Positions 8,071 through 17,620 of a stretch of DNA of 42,256 bases are shown here, in pieces (positions within the stretch are counted from its first letter, which is position 1; every line of letters starts with the position of its first letter). The position numbers were made by a program, and so were the translations under genes. The DNA is from Vulcanimicrobiota bacterium. Its GTDB lineage: Bacteria; Vulcanimicrobiota; Vulcanimicrobiia; Vulcanimicrobiales; Vulcanimicrobiaceae. Location of the stretch: the NCBI GenBank assembly GCA_030041225.1, contig JASHOG010000008.1, positions 1 to 42,256 on the forward strand, written 5' to 3'. Below the pieces are notes generated by a model. The model was not told where the DNA came from. It worked only from the letters and a program-made list of their open reading frames with translations, and did not search any database.

Positions 8071-9234
8071 TTGCTCATCCGCGGCGGACGTTTGGTCGAT
8101 CCGGTCGCGTCTGTCGACGGGCTGCGCGACGTTCGCGTGACTGACGTTGTCGTCGAGATCGGCGAGCACTTGGAGGCGATGCCGGGAGAGGAGATGAGCG
8201 ATGCGACCGGCGCGATCGTAGCGCCGGGGTTCATCGATATGCACGTCCACCTACGCGAGCCCGGCGAGCCGCACAAGGAGCGCATCGAGACGGGAACGGA
8301 GGCGGCACTGCACGGCGGCTTCACTGCGGTGGCCTGCATGCCGAATACCCGTCCCCCAATCGACGACCTCGCGGCACTCGAGTCGCTCCTGGGGCTCCTT
8401 TCCCGTCGCGCGCGCTGCCGCGTCTATCCAATCGCCGCGATCACCCGCGCGTGCAACGGCGAGGAACCATGCGATCTTCGCGCGCTCGCACGGGCCGGCG
8501 CCGTTGCCTTCTCCGATGATGGACGCTGGACGCGTGACTCACGCGCCCTGGCAGAGGCGACGCACGCGGTACGCGACCTGGACGTAGCCTTCATCTCGCA
8601 CTGCGAGCCCGAGGAGGCCGCTATCGCACGTGATTTGCTGCTGGCGCAGGCGAGCGAGAAGCGCTGGCACTTCGCGCATCTCTCGACGCGCGAGGGGCTC
8701 GAGATGCTGCGCGCAGCGCGAGCTCAGGGTCTGCCCGTGAGCGCAGAGGTGACGCCGCACCACCTTCTGTGCACGCAGGAGAGCGCGCTCGAGATGGGCG
8801 CAGCCTCGCGCGTGAATCCACCGCTGCGGAGGGAAGAGGATGTGCGTGCGCTACGGGAGGGTGTGCGTGACGGCTCGATCGACGCGTTCGCGAGCGATCA
8901 CGCGCCGCACACCCTTGTCGAGAAGAATGGAGGCGCACCCGGATTCAGTGGGCTCGAGGTTGCCGTCGGCGCCTACGCAGCTGCGCTTCCGGATCTGGCG
9001 CTTTCGCGCTTCGTTTCGTTGCTTTCAGCGAACCCGGCGCGTATTCTGAATGTCGAGGGCGGAACGCTGCAGCGCGGATGCCCCGCGGACATCACGATCT
9101 TTCGCGACGAGCCTTGGCGTGTCGACACACGTGCCTTCGTCTCTCAAGGTACGTGCACGCCCTTCGACGGCGCGATATTTCCGCGCCGTGTCATCGCCAC
9201 GATCGTCGGCGGCGAGATGCGATACCGTGCTTAG
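8071..9234 (+). CDS. pyrC: Dihydroorotase
   Basis: It catalyses the reversible cyclisation of carbamoyl-aspartate to dihydroorotate. This is a 387-residue class I type enzyme. The metal-binding HxH is His58-x-His60 in FIDMHVHLREPG. NTRPP follows, with AFSDDG supplying the bridging Asp region, and SDHAPH contains the catalytic Asp276. The TTG at 8071 begins LIRGGRLVDP, which fits the usual N-terminal strand. It lies 13 bp after pyrB and its stop overlaps the carA start by 8 bp, consistent with tight coupling. Confidence 0.95.
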   Translation: MLIRGGRLVDPVASVDGLRDVRVTDVVVEIGEHLEAMPGEEMSDATGAIVAPGFIDMHVHLREPGEPHKERIETGTEAALHGGFTAVACMPNTRPPIDDLAALESLLGLLSRRARCRVYPIAAITRACNGEEPCDLRALARAGAVAFSDDGRWTRDSRALAEATHAVRDLDVAFISHCEPEEAAIARDLLLAQASEKRWHFAHLSTREGLEMLRAARAQGLPVSAEVTPHHLLCTQESALEMGAASRVNPPLRREEDVRALREGVRDGSIDAFASDHAPHTLVEKNGGAPGFSGLEVAVGAYAAALPDLALSRFVSLLSANPARILNVEGGTLQRGCPADITIFRDEPWRVDTRAFVSQGTCTPFDGAIFPRRVIATIVGGEMRYRA

Positions 9235-10318
9235 CGTCGTCACGAAGGCCGCGCTCGTGCTTGCCGACGGTAGCCGCTTCGAGGGCGAGGGTCTTGGCTA
9301 CGAAGGGCTCGCGCTCGGTGAAGCCGTCTTCTACACCGGCATGACCGGGTACGAAGAGGCGCTGACGGATCCGTCGTACGCAGGCCAGATTCTTACCTTC
9401 ACGTATCCGATGATCGGCAACTACGGTATCTCTGGTGACGCGGCGCAGTATCCGCGCGCCTGCGTCGCCGGCGCTGTGATGAAGCAGATCGCCCATCATC
9501 CCTCGCATCATCTCGCCCGCCGCAGCTTGGGCTCATGGCTCGACGACGAGCGCGTTCCCACGCTCACCAATGCCGACACGCGCGCGATCACTATCGCACT
9601 GCGCGAGCACGGCACGATCTGGGCTACGCTCGCGGTCGGAGAAGAGGCGCTGGAGGAGGCGGAGAGTGCCCTCGCGCGGTTCGTGCGCGGCGCTTCGACG
9701 CGCGAGCTCGTTCCGAGCGTCGCTACCGCCGTGGAGCGTGTAGAGGGAGACGATGAGGGGCCGCGCATTACGCTCATCGATTGTGGCGTGAAGCGCGCAG
9801 TTGTGCGCGAGCTTACCGCGCTCGGCGCGCAGGTCCGCGTGGTCCCGTACGACGCCGACGAAGCGACGATTCTCGAGAACGATCCGTCAGCGATCTTCAT
9901 CTCTCCGGGGCCGGGCGATCCCACGGATCTTCAGCAAACGGTCGAGACGTTACGCGCGCTCGTCGGACGCAAGCCGCTCTACGGCATCTGCCTCGGCCAT
10001 CAGCTGCTTGCGCTCGCCTGCGGCGCAAGGACCTATAAGCTTCCGTATGGGCATCGTGGCGGAAATCAGCCCGTGAAAGATACGCTGTACGACGAGGTGA
10101 TCATCACGGCGCACAACCACGGCTATGCCGTCGATGCGGCGTCGCTGCCGGAGACGCTCGAGGCGACGATGACGAATCTCAACGACGCAACGAATGAAGG
10201 CTTCAGGCACACGCAATTTCCGCTTGCCGCGGTGCAGTTCCACCCTGAGGCGTCGCCTGGTCCTATGGATGCCAGGCGTATCTTCGAGCGCTGGCTGCGT
10301 GATGCGGGAATACTGTAG
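9227..10318 (+). CDS. carA: Carbamoyl-phosphate synthase small (glutaminase) subunit
   Basis: CarA hydrolyses glutamine and passes ammonia to CarB for carbamoyl phosphate synthesis, which feeds pyrimidines and arginine. From GTG 9227 the protein has 363 residues. The N-terminal CPSase domain starts KAALVLADGSRFEG. The class I amidotransferase domain has the nucleophile Cys255 in GICLGHQ and His339/Glu341 in HPEASPG. Start choice: the frame is open further upstream, but GTG 9227 overlaps the pyrC stop and gives the family N-terminus. carB is displaced by four unrelated genes. Confidence 0.95.
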   Translation: MLSVVTKAALVLADGSRFEGEGLGYEGLALGEAVFYTGMTGYEEALTDPSYAGQILTFTYPMIGNYGISGDAAQYPRACVAGAVMKQIAHHPSHHLARRSLGSWLDDERVPTLTNADTRAITIALREHGTIWATLAVGEEALEEAESALARFVRGASTRELVPSVATAVERVEGDDEGPRITLIDCGVKRAVVRELTALGAQVRVVPYDADEATILENDPSAIFISPGPGDPTDLQQTVETLRALVGRKPLYGICLGHQLLALACGARTYKLPYGHRGGNQPVKDTLYDEVIITAHNHGYAVDAASLPETLEATMTNLNDATNEGFRHTQFPLAAVQFHPEASPGPMDARRIFERWLRDAGIL

Positions 10319-11141
10319 AGCGGCCGTCCTCGCACTGGTAAGCGCCGCACTCACGCAGACGGCGCAGGCGCAGAGCCTCCAGCACGTCATCGTCGAGAGC
10401 TTCACGCTCTCTGCCGATACGCTGCGGGCACGGGCCGGCGCGCCCTTTCATCTTCTTGTGACGCTGCGCCTTCGCGGGCGCGTCACGGACATAGAAAATC
10501 TGCAGCTGCCCTTGCTCGCGAGCCTGCAGGTGCTCGGCGACACGCGCACCATCGGCTCCTCGGCACGGGGCACGCTCTATCGCGAGGTCGTCACCGTTTC
10601 GGGGCCGGGGGGAACGGTCGCGATCTCGCCTGCGACGTTCGATGCGATCGATGCGCGCGACGGAAAGGCGAAGGAGTATTCCACCAATCCCCTTGAGCTC
10701 CATATTCAGCCGACAGCGACGCCCCCACGATCTCTCGCTTTGCTGGCGCGCGCTTTGATCGTCGGCGGCGTGGCGACCGCGTTGCTAGGCCTCTTCTTGA
10801 TATGGAGAGCGTCGCGTCCCCGAGTCGTTCGGCGGGAACCGGAGCCGAAGCCGGAACCGGAGCGGCCGCCGACGGCGCAGGAGCTGCTACGCGAGGCGCT
10901 CGAGACGCTAGCTGCCGACCCGACGCGGCGAGGCGCGCTACGGGCACGCAACGCCGTACGACGGATGGTCGGCGCTCGCGACGGCGAAACGCTTGCCGAC
11001 GTGATCGATCGTGCCGCGCAGCTCGACAGAAGGCTCGTTATCGCACTTCCTGCGCTCGAGCGCGCAGCGTTCACCGACGACGAAGATCTCGCGGGAGCGA
11101 TCTCCGGTGCGCACGAGGCGCTGAAAGAGGCATCGAGATGA
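10302..11141 (+). CDS. BatD-like secreted/membrane protein of a MoxR-DUF58-VWA cluster
   Basis: The protein has 279 residues. An N-terminal signal peptide ends near AQAQS. A beta-rich extracytoplasmic domain of about 120 residues follows, then one transmembrane helix (LLARALIVGGVATALLGLFL), a Pro/Glu-rich linker (EPEPKPEPERPP) and a cytoplasmic helical domain. The layout and the position directly before moxR match BatD-type components of Bat/MoxR systems, but I see no diagnostic motif, so the name is an inference from context. ATG 10302 overlaps carA by 17 bp, and its stop overlaps the moxR start (ATGA). Confidence 0.65.
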   Translation: MREYCRAAVLALVSAALTQTAQAQSLQHVIVESFTLSADTLRARAGAPFHLLVTLRLRGRVTDIENLQLPLLASLQVLGDTRTIGSSARGTLYREVVTVSGPGGTVAISPATFDAIDARDGKAKEYSTNPLELHIQPTATPPRSLALLARALIVGGVATALLGLFLIWRASRPRVVRREPEPKPEPERPPTAQELLREALETLAADPTRRGALRARNAVRRMVGARDGETLADVIDRAAQLDRRLVIALPALERAAFTDDEDLAGAISGAHEALKEASR

Positions 11142-12064
11142 ACGCAAAGCGCCCCGGCGACGTCATCGTCGCGCTGCACGAAACAATTGTTGGACAGCGT
11201 GGTGTCGTCGAGGCGCTCCTGCTTGGATTGCTTGGCGGCGGGCACGTGCTGCTCGAAGGGCCGCCGGGTCTCGCCAAGACCCTCGCTTGCCGCGCGCTTG
11301 CGGCTGCGCTCGAAGGGGAGTTCCGGCGCGTGCAGTTCACCCCCGACCTCCTTCCGAGCGACATCGTGGGAACGCGTGTCTTCGATCAGCGAGAGATGCG
11401 CTTCACGACGATGCTGGGCCCCATCTTCGCGAACGTCGTGCTCGCCGACGAGATCAACCGCGCACCCGCAAAGGTACAGTCGGCGCTGCTGGAAGCGATG
11501 CAGGAGCGGCAGGTTACGATCGGCCCGCAGAGTTTCCCGCTGCCCGATCCGTTCATCGTGATGGCGACGATGAATCCGTTCGATACCGACGGAACGTATC
11601 AGTTGCCGCTCGCGCAGATGGACCGTTTCCTCTTGCGCGCAGCGGTAGGGTATCCGGATCGCAAAGAGGAGCTCACGATTCTCGAGCGCTTTGCGATGAG
11701 CGAGACTGAGCTCGTCCGCGCTGTCGCTTCGATGCCCGACGTCCTCGCGTGGCGTGCTCAGGCGCACGGCGTACACGTGGAGGAGCGGCTCAAGCGTTAC
11801 ATCGTCGAGCTCGTTGCGGTGACGCGCGAACCGCACGAGTTCATCGAGCACGGAGCCTCACCGCGTGCGACCCTTGCGATCGCGAACCTGGCGCGTGCGA
11901 AAGCATTGCTTGCCGAGCGCGAGTATGCGATTCCGGACGACGTCCGCGCGGTCGCGCCGCTCGCGCTACGTCACCGCATCGACTTCAGCTATCGGATCGC
12001 TACGGAGGGTGTCTCGGCCGATCGCGTGCTCGAGTCGCTGATCGCCGCAGTGCCGCCGCCGTGA
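11138..12064 (+). CDS. MoxR-family AAA+ ATPase
   Basis: MoxR ATPases act as chaperones that mature or activate partner complexes, often working with VWA and DUF58 proteins as here. The 308-residue protein has Walker A GPPGLAKT (41-48), Walker B VVLADEIN (Asp104, Glu105) and the sensor region ATMNPFDTDGTY followed by LPLAQMDRF. The last is the family hallmark, usually ATQNP...EGTYPLPEAQLDRF. ATG 11138 overlaps the preceding stop by 4 bp. The substrate is not predictable from sequence. Confidence 0.92.
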   Translation: MNAKRPGDVIVALHETIVGQRGVVEALLLGLLGGGHVLLEGPPGLAKTLACRALAAALEGEFRRVQFTPDLLPSDIVGTRVFDQREMRFTTMLGPIFANVVLADEINRAPAKVQSALLEAMQERQVTIGPQSFPLPDPFIVMATMNPFDTDGTYQLPLAQMDRFLLRAAVGYPDRKEELTILERFAMSETELVRAVASMPDVLAWRAQAHGVHVEERLKRYIVELVAVTREPHEFIEHGASPRATLAIANLARAKALLAEREYAIPDDVRAVAPLALRHRIDFSYRIATEGVSADRVLESLIAAVPPP

Positions 12065-12900
12065 CCGCTCGGGCTTCGCCCGCACAGGCGATCAGACGGG
12101 CGTTGTTGACTGGAAAACGCCGGCCGCACATGCCTGGCGGTTCACCGACGAATCGGCGCGGTGACGGCTACGAGTTCGTCGAGCTGCGCGGATACGTTCC
12201 GGGCGACGACGTGAGGCGCATCGATTGGGCTGCGTCGGCCCGCTCCGGTGAGTTGCAGACACGCATCGTGCTCGAAGACGTAGGCCTGACGCTTGCGGCG
12301 GTTCTCGACGACTCGCCTTCGATGTCAGTTGGGCGCACACGGCCGCTCCTCGACGCGGCGCGCGAAGCGCTCACTCTGTGGTATGAGGTCGCTGAGCCTG
12401 AAGATCGCTGCGTGCGTGTCATTGGGAACACGCTCCATCCCACCGGCGCGTTGCGAGGCGCCGCATCGGCGGCTGCGGCGCTCGGCGCAAAGGGGAACTT
12501 CGATCTGCAGGAGAGCCTAGAGACCGCGCGCTCTGCGCTGCGCGCCGGCGCGGCGCTGCTCGCCATCGGCGACTGGTTCGATCTTCGCGGCGACGCCGAT
12601 GGCTTGCTCTACGCCCTCGCGCGTCGGTACGATTGCACGATGCTCCTCGCGCGCGACCCATGGTTCGACGGACTGACGCTTTCCGGCATCGTGCGCATAC
12701 GCGGCGCCGAGGGCGGAGTGCTGCGCGCGTACGTCGGCAGGAACGAGCGAGAGCGTTACGCGCGTGCAGTACGCCGGCGCGAAGCGGAGCTGTGTCAACG
12801 CTTCACCCTCGCGGGTTGGCGCACAGGCATGCTCGAAGAGAGCAGTGGCTTCGCCTCGCTGGCAGCGACGTTCGGCGTACGTCTGGCGAGAGCGGGGTAG
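12061..12900 (+). CDS. DUF58 domain protein
   Basis: The 279-residue protein carries the DUF58 signature EFVELRGYVPGDDVRRIDWAA near residues 38-60, followed by a VWA-like fold (AAVLDDSPSMS). DUF58 proteins are nearly always encoded beside MoxR ATPases and are thought to be their adaptors or substrates. No transmembrane helix is visible in this one, unlike longer DUF58 proteins. GTG 12061 overlaps the moxR stop (GTGA). Confidence 0.88.
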   Translation: MTARASPAQAIRRALLTGKRRPHMPGGSPTNRRGDGYEFVELRGYVPGDDVRRIDWAASARSGELQTRIVLEDVGLTLAAVLDDSPSMSVGRTRPLLDAAREALTLWYEVAEPEDRCVRVIGNTLHPTGALRGAASAAAALGAKGNFDLQESLETARSALRAGAALLAIGDWFDLRGDADGLLYALARRYDCTMLLARDPWFDGLTLSGIVRIRGAEGGVLRAYVGRNERERYARAVRRREAELCQRFTLAGWRTGMLEESSGFASLAATFGVRLARAG

Positions 12901-12904
12901 GCGC

Positions 12905-13822
12905 ATGACGCTTGCGCACCCGCTGCGCTTCGCCTTCGCGCTGCTCGTTGCCGCTGCGCTCGCGCTGCTCTACACCGTGCTTACGCGGCGGAGGACCGCG
13001 CACGACCTTGCCTACTCGTCGATTACGTTTTGGACGGCGGCGGCGCAGCCCGGCCGCTGGATTCCGCGGCTTCTCGACGCAGGTTGGATGCTCGCCCTGC
13101 TCCTCCTCGCGCTGGCGCTCGGAGGCGTGCACCTGACCGCACCGATGCCGGTGCACGACGGCGCCGTCTTCATCTGCATCGATACGTCGGGGTCGATGGC
13201 AACGACCGACGTCTCTCCTACGCGCGCCGCAGCTGCGCTCAATGCTGCGCGCGCCTTCATCGAAGAGTCGGCGCCGGGAACGAGAATCGGGCTCATCACC
13301 TTCTCTGGCGGTGCCTCTATGATCCAACCGCTCTCCTCCGACCACGAGCAGGTCGAGGCCGCGCTCGCGCAGGTCCCGCCGCCCAACGGTGCGACCGCGA
13401 TCGGCGACGCGCTGCGTCTTGCTGCCACGGCGCTTCCCGAGACCGGACACCGCCTCATCGTGCTCGTTACCGACGGCGTGAACAATACCGGTGTCGATCC
13501 CCTCGAGGTCGCGGAGTGGCTAGGCACGCAGCATGTTCCCGTCTACACGATCGGCATCGGTACGCCCAACGGCGGCTTCATCCCCGGAAGCGAAGACGAA
13601 GCGACGATCGACGAGGGGGCGCTGCGCGAGTACGCGCAAGTCAGCGGCGGCGCCTACGCCCGCGCCGAGGACGCTACGGAGCTCCACGATGCGCTCGCGC
13701 GCCTTGGCCGTATTACGAGCTTTGCGAAGCAGCGTGTCGACGCAACCGCCGGCTTTACGATCGCCGGCATCGTATTGCTCGTCACCACCTTCCTTACCGG
13801 TATGGGGCTAGGGAAGCTGTAG
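12905..13822 (+). CDS. BatA-like membrane protein with von Willebrand A domain
   Basis: The 305-residue protein has two N-terminal membrane segments (about 9-27 and 60-77), then a VWA domain with a complete MIDAS motif: DTSGS at 93-97, a Thr in [10 protein letters not shown], and an Asp in VTDGVNN. It closes with a C-terminal transmembrane helix ([20 protein letters not shown]). This is the BatA/aerotolerance-operon topology. The MIDAS suggests divalent-metal-dependent protein binding on the outer face of the membrane. It is the last gene of the MoxR-type block; carB begins 4 bp later. Confidence 0.88.
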   Translation: MTLAHPLRFAFALLVAAALALLYTVLTRRRTAHDLAYSSITFWTAAAQPGRWIPRLLDAGWMLALLLLALALGGVHLTAPMPVHDGAVFICIDTSGSMATTDVSPTRAAAALNAARAFIEESAPGTRIGLITFSGGASMIQPLSSDHEQVEAALAQVPPPNGATAIGDALRLAATALPETGHRLIVLVTDGVNNTGVDPLEVAEWLGTQHVPVYTIGIGTPNGGFIPGSEDEATIDEGALREYAQVSGGAYARAEDATELHDALARLGRITSFAKQRVDATAGFTIAGIVLLVTTFLTGMGLGKL

Positions 13823-13826
13823 CTTG

Positions 13827-16800
13827 ATGCAGAGCGTTCTCGTCATCGGCTCCGGGCCGATCGTCATCGGTCAGGCAGCTGAGTTCGACTATGCCGGCGT
13901 GCAGGCGTGCCGCGCACTACGCGAACAAGGCCGGCGTGTCGTGCTCGTCAACTCGAATCCCGCTACGATCATGACCGATCCCGAGATCGCAGATGCGGTC
14001 TACCTCGAGCCGCTCACCGTCGATTCTCTCAGCGAGATCATCGCGCGCGAGCGCCCGGATGCGCTTCTGCCGACGCTCGGCGGGCAGACCGGCTTGAATC
14101 TCGCCGTCGAGTTACACGAAGCGGGCGTGCTGGAACGCTATGCCGTACGGCTGCTCGGCACGCCTGTCGACTCCATCCGCCTGGCTGAAGACCGTGAGCG
14201 CTTCAAAGCGAAGATGATCGAGATCGGCGAGCCGGTTCCCGAGAGTTGCGTGGTCACCGAGATCGAGCGCGGCGTCGCCTTCGCGCGTGATGTCGGTTAC
14301 CCGCTCGTCGTCCGTCCTGCGTACACGCTTGCCGGCACCGGCGGCGGCCTCGCCTACGACGAGGAGCAGTTGCGTGAAACGCTGCGCGCGGGTCTCGCGG
14401 CGAGCTTGATCGGCCAGGTGCTCCTCGAGACCTCGTTGCTTGGGTGGAAGGAGATCGAGTACGAGATCCTGCGCGACCGCGCCGACAACTGCATCGTCGT
14501 CTGCAACATGGAGAACCTTGACCCGGTCGGGATTCACACGGGTGACTCTATCGTCGTAGCGCCTTCGCAAACACTCTCCGATGTCGAGTATCACATGCTG
14601 CGTTCGGCGAGCCTGAACGTGATCCGCGCTCTTGGTGTCGAAGGTGGATGCAACATCCAGTTTGCGCTTCACCCCAATCGCAGCGAGTACACGATCATCG
14701 AGGTGAATCCGCGCCTCTCGCGGAGCTCCGCTCTCGCTTCGAAAGCGACGGGCTATCCGATCGCGAAGATCGCGACGCGCATCGCGCTCGGTCAACGCCT
14801 AGACGAGATCGAGAACCCGGTTACGGGCGTGACGAAAGCGGCCTACGAGCCGACGCTCGACTACGTGGTGGTGAAGATTCCTCGATGGCCCTTCGACAAG
14901 TTCCCGCTCGCGGATACGCGCCTCGGGACGCAGATGAAATCGACCGGCGAGGCGATGGGCATCGGACGTACCTTCCGCTCCGCACTGGTAAAGGCGGTAC
15001 GCGGGCTCGACCTCGGGTACGAGTCCTTGCGGGATGTTCGCTTGAGCGAGTGGAGTGCTGCCGAGCTCGAGCGCGTCGTGGAAGAGGCTACGCACGAACG
15101 GCTCTTCGCCGTCTGTGAGCTGTTGCGACGTGCACAGGAGGCAGGCGGCGTCGAGCGCGCGATCGAGCGCATTCACGAGAGGAGCGCGATCGACCGCTTC
15201 TGGCTCTACGAGATCGCGGAGACGCTGCAGGAGAGAGAAGAGATGCGCAATCCGGACGACGCTGCGTTTCGAATGGTCGACACGGCTGCGGGTGAGTTTC
15301 CGGCCAAGTCGCCTTACTACTACCTTTCCTGGGGAGAGGCCGACGAGATGCGCGAACGCATGAATGGTTCACGTGGTGACGCGGTCGTCGTCGTCGGGAG
15401 CGGACCGATTCGCATCGGGCAAGGGATTGAGTTCGATTACAGTTGCGTACACGCGGCGTGGGCGCTGCGCGCTGCTGGGCGAAGAGCCGTCGTCGTGAAC
15501 AACAACCCGGAGACGGTTTCGACGGATTTCGATATCTCCGATGCGCTCGTCTTCGAACCGCCGGGCGCGGACGAGGTGGAAGCAGCGTACCGCGCGACTC
15601 GCGCCGTGGGCGTGATGCTCGCCTTCGGCGGGCAGACGGCGATCAATCTCGCCGCCGAGCTCTCGCTGCGCGGCATTCGCATCGCAGGCAGCGACCGGCG
15701 CGCGCTCGACATGGCAGAGGATCGCGAGCAGTTCGATGCGGCGCTCGCGCGTCTGGGGGTTGCGCGCCCGCAGGGGCGAGCGGCAAGAACCTTCCGCGAG
15801 GCGCGTGCGATCGCACGCGAGCTCGGATTCCCGGTGCTGGTGCGCCCGTCGTTCGTCCTCGGCGGCCGCGCAATGGAGATCGTCCAAAATGAAGCACAGC
15901 TCGCATCGTACGCCGAGTCTGCGCCGCCGATCCGCCCCGATGCTCCGTTGCTCGTCGATCGTTACGTTGCGGGACTGGAGCTCGAGGTCGATGCCGTCTT
16001 CGACGGCAGCGACATTCTCGTCCCCGGTATCTTCGAGCACGTCGAGCGCGCCGGCATTCACTCGGGAGACTCGATCGCCGTCTATCCACCGCAACGTCTC
16101 GGCGCGGAGCAACAGCGGCACATCGTCGAGGTGACGACTGCGATCGCGCGCGAGCTGCGCATCGCCGGCCTCATCAACATTCAGTTCGTCTTGCAGAACG
16201 GGGAGCTCTTCATTATCGAGGCGAATCCAAGGGCGAGCCGGACGGTTCCGATCATACAAAAGGCAACCGGCATCAACATCGTCGCAGCAGCGACACGCGT
16301 TGCCCTCGGCGAGCGCTTGCGCGACATGGAGTACGGCATCGGGCTCGCTCCGGCACCGCCGTACGTCGTCGTCAAGATTCCGGTGTTTTCGTTCTCGAAG
16401 ATGCGCGGCGTCGAGACGGCGCTCGGCCCAGAAATGAAATCGACGGGCGAGGTGCTCGGCGTCGATAGAAGCTTCGCAGGAGCGTTGCGCAAGGGTTTTC
16501 TTGCCGCCGGCATCCGCCTCCCGAAGGAGGGCGGCCGTATTCTCGTCTCGATCTCCGATGAGGAGAAGGAGAGTGCGGTACCCGTGCTCCGGCGATACGC
16601 GCAGCTCGGTCATCGGCTCGTTGCGACACCCGGCACGGCGGAGGTGCTGGAAGCTGCCGGCGTTGCGTGTGACCGTGTGAACAAGATGGCCGAGCCGTCG
16701 CCGAATGTGCTTGACCTGCTGTCTAGGCGCGCCGTCGATCTTGTGATCAATGACGCAAGGGGACCGCGCGAGATATCCGACGATTACAAGATTCGCCGGG

Positions 16801-16955
16801 CTGCGGTCGAAGCGAGTATCGCGTGTTTGAGCAGTCTGGATACGGCGAGCGCGCTCGCGGAGGCTCTGAGCGGCACGGCAGGCCCGCCCCGAAGCCTGCA
16901 AGAGTACCGTCAGCCTTTGTCCTCGGCGGCAACAGCAGCACACTCGCGTTCGTGA
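13827..16955 (+). CDS. carB: Carbamoyl-phosphate synthase large subunit
   Basis: CarB makes carbamoyl phosphate from bicarbonate, ammonia (from CarA) and 2 ATP. The 1042-residue protein has the two homologous halves, each opening with a GSGPI-IGQ nucleotide-binding segment (near residues 8 and 520). Each half has an ATP-grasp domain; a C-terminal MGS-like allosteric domain begins around [16 protein letters not shown] 13827 starts [10 protein letters not shown], slightly shorter than usual N-termini; a TTG one codon upstream is possible. The Ser/Ala-rich tail after residue about 1015 looks lineage-specific. It lies about 3.5 kb from carA. Confidence 0.96.
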   Translation: MQSVLVIGSGPIVIGQAAEFDYAGVQACRALREQGRRVVLVNSNPATIMTDPEIADAVYLEPLTVDSLSEIIARERPDALLPTLGGQTGLNLAVELHEAGVLERYAVRLLGTPVDSIRLAEDRERFKAKMIEIGEPVPESCVVTEIERGVAFARDVGYPLVVRPAYTLAGTGGGLAYDEEQLRETLRAGLAASLIGQVLLETSLLGWKEIEYEILRDRADNCIVVCNMENLDPVGIHTGDSIVVAPSQTLSDVEYHMLRSASLNVIRALGVEGGCNIQFALHPNRSEYTIIEVNPRLSRSSALASKATGYPIAKIATRIALGQRLDEIENPVTGVTKAAYEPTLDYVVVKIPRWPFDKFPLADTRLGTQMKSTGEAMGIGRTFRSALVKAVRGLDLGYESLRDVRLSEWSAAELERVVEEATHERLFAVCELLRRAQEAGGVERAIERIHERSAIDRFWLYEIAETLQEREEMRNPDDAAFRMVDTAAGEFPAKSPYYYLSWGEADEMRERMNGSRGDAVVVVGSGPIRIGQGIEFDYSCVHAAWALRAAGRRAVVVNNNPETVSTDFDISDALVFEPPGADEVEAAYRATRAVGVMLAFGGQTAINLAAELSLRGIRIAGSDRRALDMAEDREQFDAALARLGVARPQGRAARTFREARAIARELGFPVLVRPSFVLGGRAMEIVQNEAQLASYAESAPPIRPDAPLLVDRYVAGLELEVDAVFDGSDILVPGIFEHVERAGIHSGDSIAVYPPQRLGAEQQRHIVEVTTAIARELRIAGLINIQFVLQNGELFIIEANPRASRTVPIIQKATGINIVAAATRVALGERLRDMEYGIGLAPAPPYVVVKIPVFSFSKMRGVETALGPEMKSTGEVLGVDRSFAGALRKGFLAAGIRLPKEGGRILVSISDEEKESAVPVLRRYAQLGHRLVATPGTAEVLEAAGVACDRVNKMAEPSPNVLDLLSRRAVDLVINDARGPREISDDYKIRRAAVEASIACLSSLDTASALAEALSGTAGPPRSLQEYRQPLSSAATAAHSRS

Positions 16956-17620
16956 GCAGCTTTCGCGCCGACGGCGGCGCGATCACGGCATACGTAGTAC
17001 CGATTGCCTGGACGCCGGCCGGCGCGGTGATCGGCGAGCAATGGGAATCGGTGCGCATTACGCTCTCGGGAATCGTCGATTGGGCCGATCGCACGTTTGC
17101 GCCGGAGGACGAGCGCTCCTTCATTGCTCCGGTGCGTGACATCGAGCTGCTCGCACGGATCGAGTGGTCGGCGCCTGCTCCGCAGGAACTTGACGAGGAG
17201 GCCGTGCTGAACCTCGATGATCTGCCGGAGGACGTTGCGGAAGCCTTCGCCCATGCACCGGGGCCGATTCTGCAGTGCGCCGTTTGCAGACGTCTCTGCG
17301 TGCGCGACGAGTTCGTCTGGAAAGAGCGACAGCTCTGTGCATGGGACTATCACTCCCAGGTTTTCGGAAAGCGCGGACCGTGGCGCGAGGAGCCGTATGA
17401 AGATCACCACTTCGAAACGCTTTCAAGCTGCGCATACGTCGCGCCGCAGCTCCTCGCCGAGCTCGGTGTCGAGGTCGCTCTCGCACTAGACGCGCCACGT
17501 GAGGAGACGGCGCGGCGACTCGTCAACGCGCTCCTGGAAGAGGAGCGGTCGCGTCCACACTTAGCCGTGCGTGTCGGCGGCGATGGTATTCGCGTTCTGC
17601 GGGAACAGAGCGGTTCGTGA
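16952..17620 (+). CDS. Unknown protein with a Cys-rich putative metal-binding motif
   Basis: I do not recognise this 222-residue protein. The N-terminal half looks beta-rich and acidic. The middle carries CxxCxxxC (Cys109, Cys112, Cys116) with another Cys at 129 and a His at 134, which could form a zinc site. There is no signal peptide or membrane helix from the chosen start. GTG 16952 overlaps the carB stop (GTGA); the frame is open further upstream inside carB, but that part looks like shadow sequence. The stop overlaps the next gene by 4 bp, so it is translated in the same run as the PBP and kinase genes. Function is unknown. Confidence 0.75.
   Translation: MSSFRADGGAITAYVVPIAWTPAGAVIGEQWESVRITLSGIVDWADRTFAPEDERSFIAPVRDIELLARIEWSAPAPQELDEEAVLNLDDLPEDVAEAFAHAPGPILQCAVCRRLCVRDEFVWKERQLCAWDYHSQVFGKRGPWREEPYEDHHFETLSSCAYVAPQLLAELGVEVALALDAPREETARRLVNALLEEERSRPHLAVRVGGDGIRVLREQSGS

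Noticed and set aside
16823-16951. Longer N-terminus for the Cys-rich unknown protein inside carB
   Set aside because: The extra residues are Arg/Pro/Gly-rich shadow sequence of the carB 3' end, and GTG 16952 gives the GTGA overlap typical of this run.
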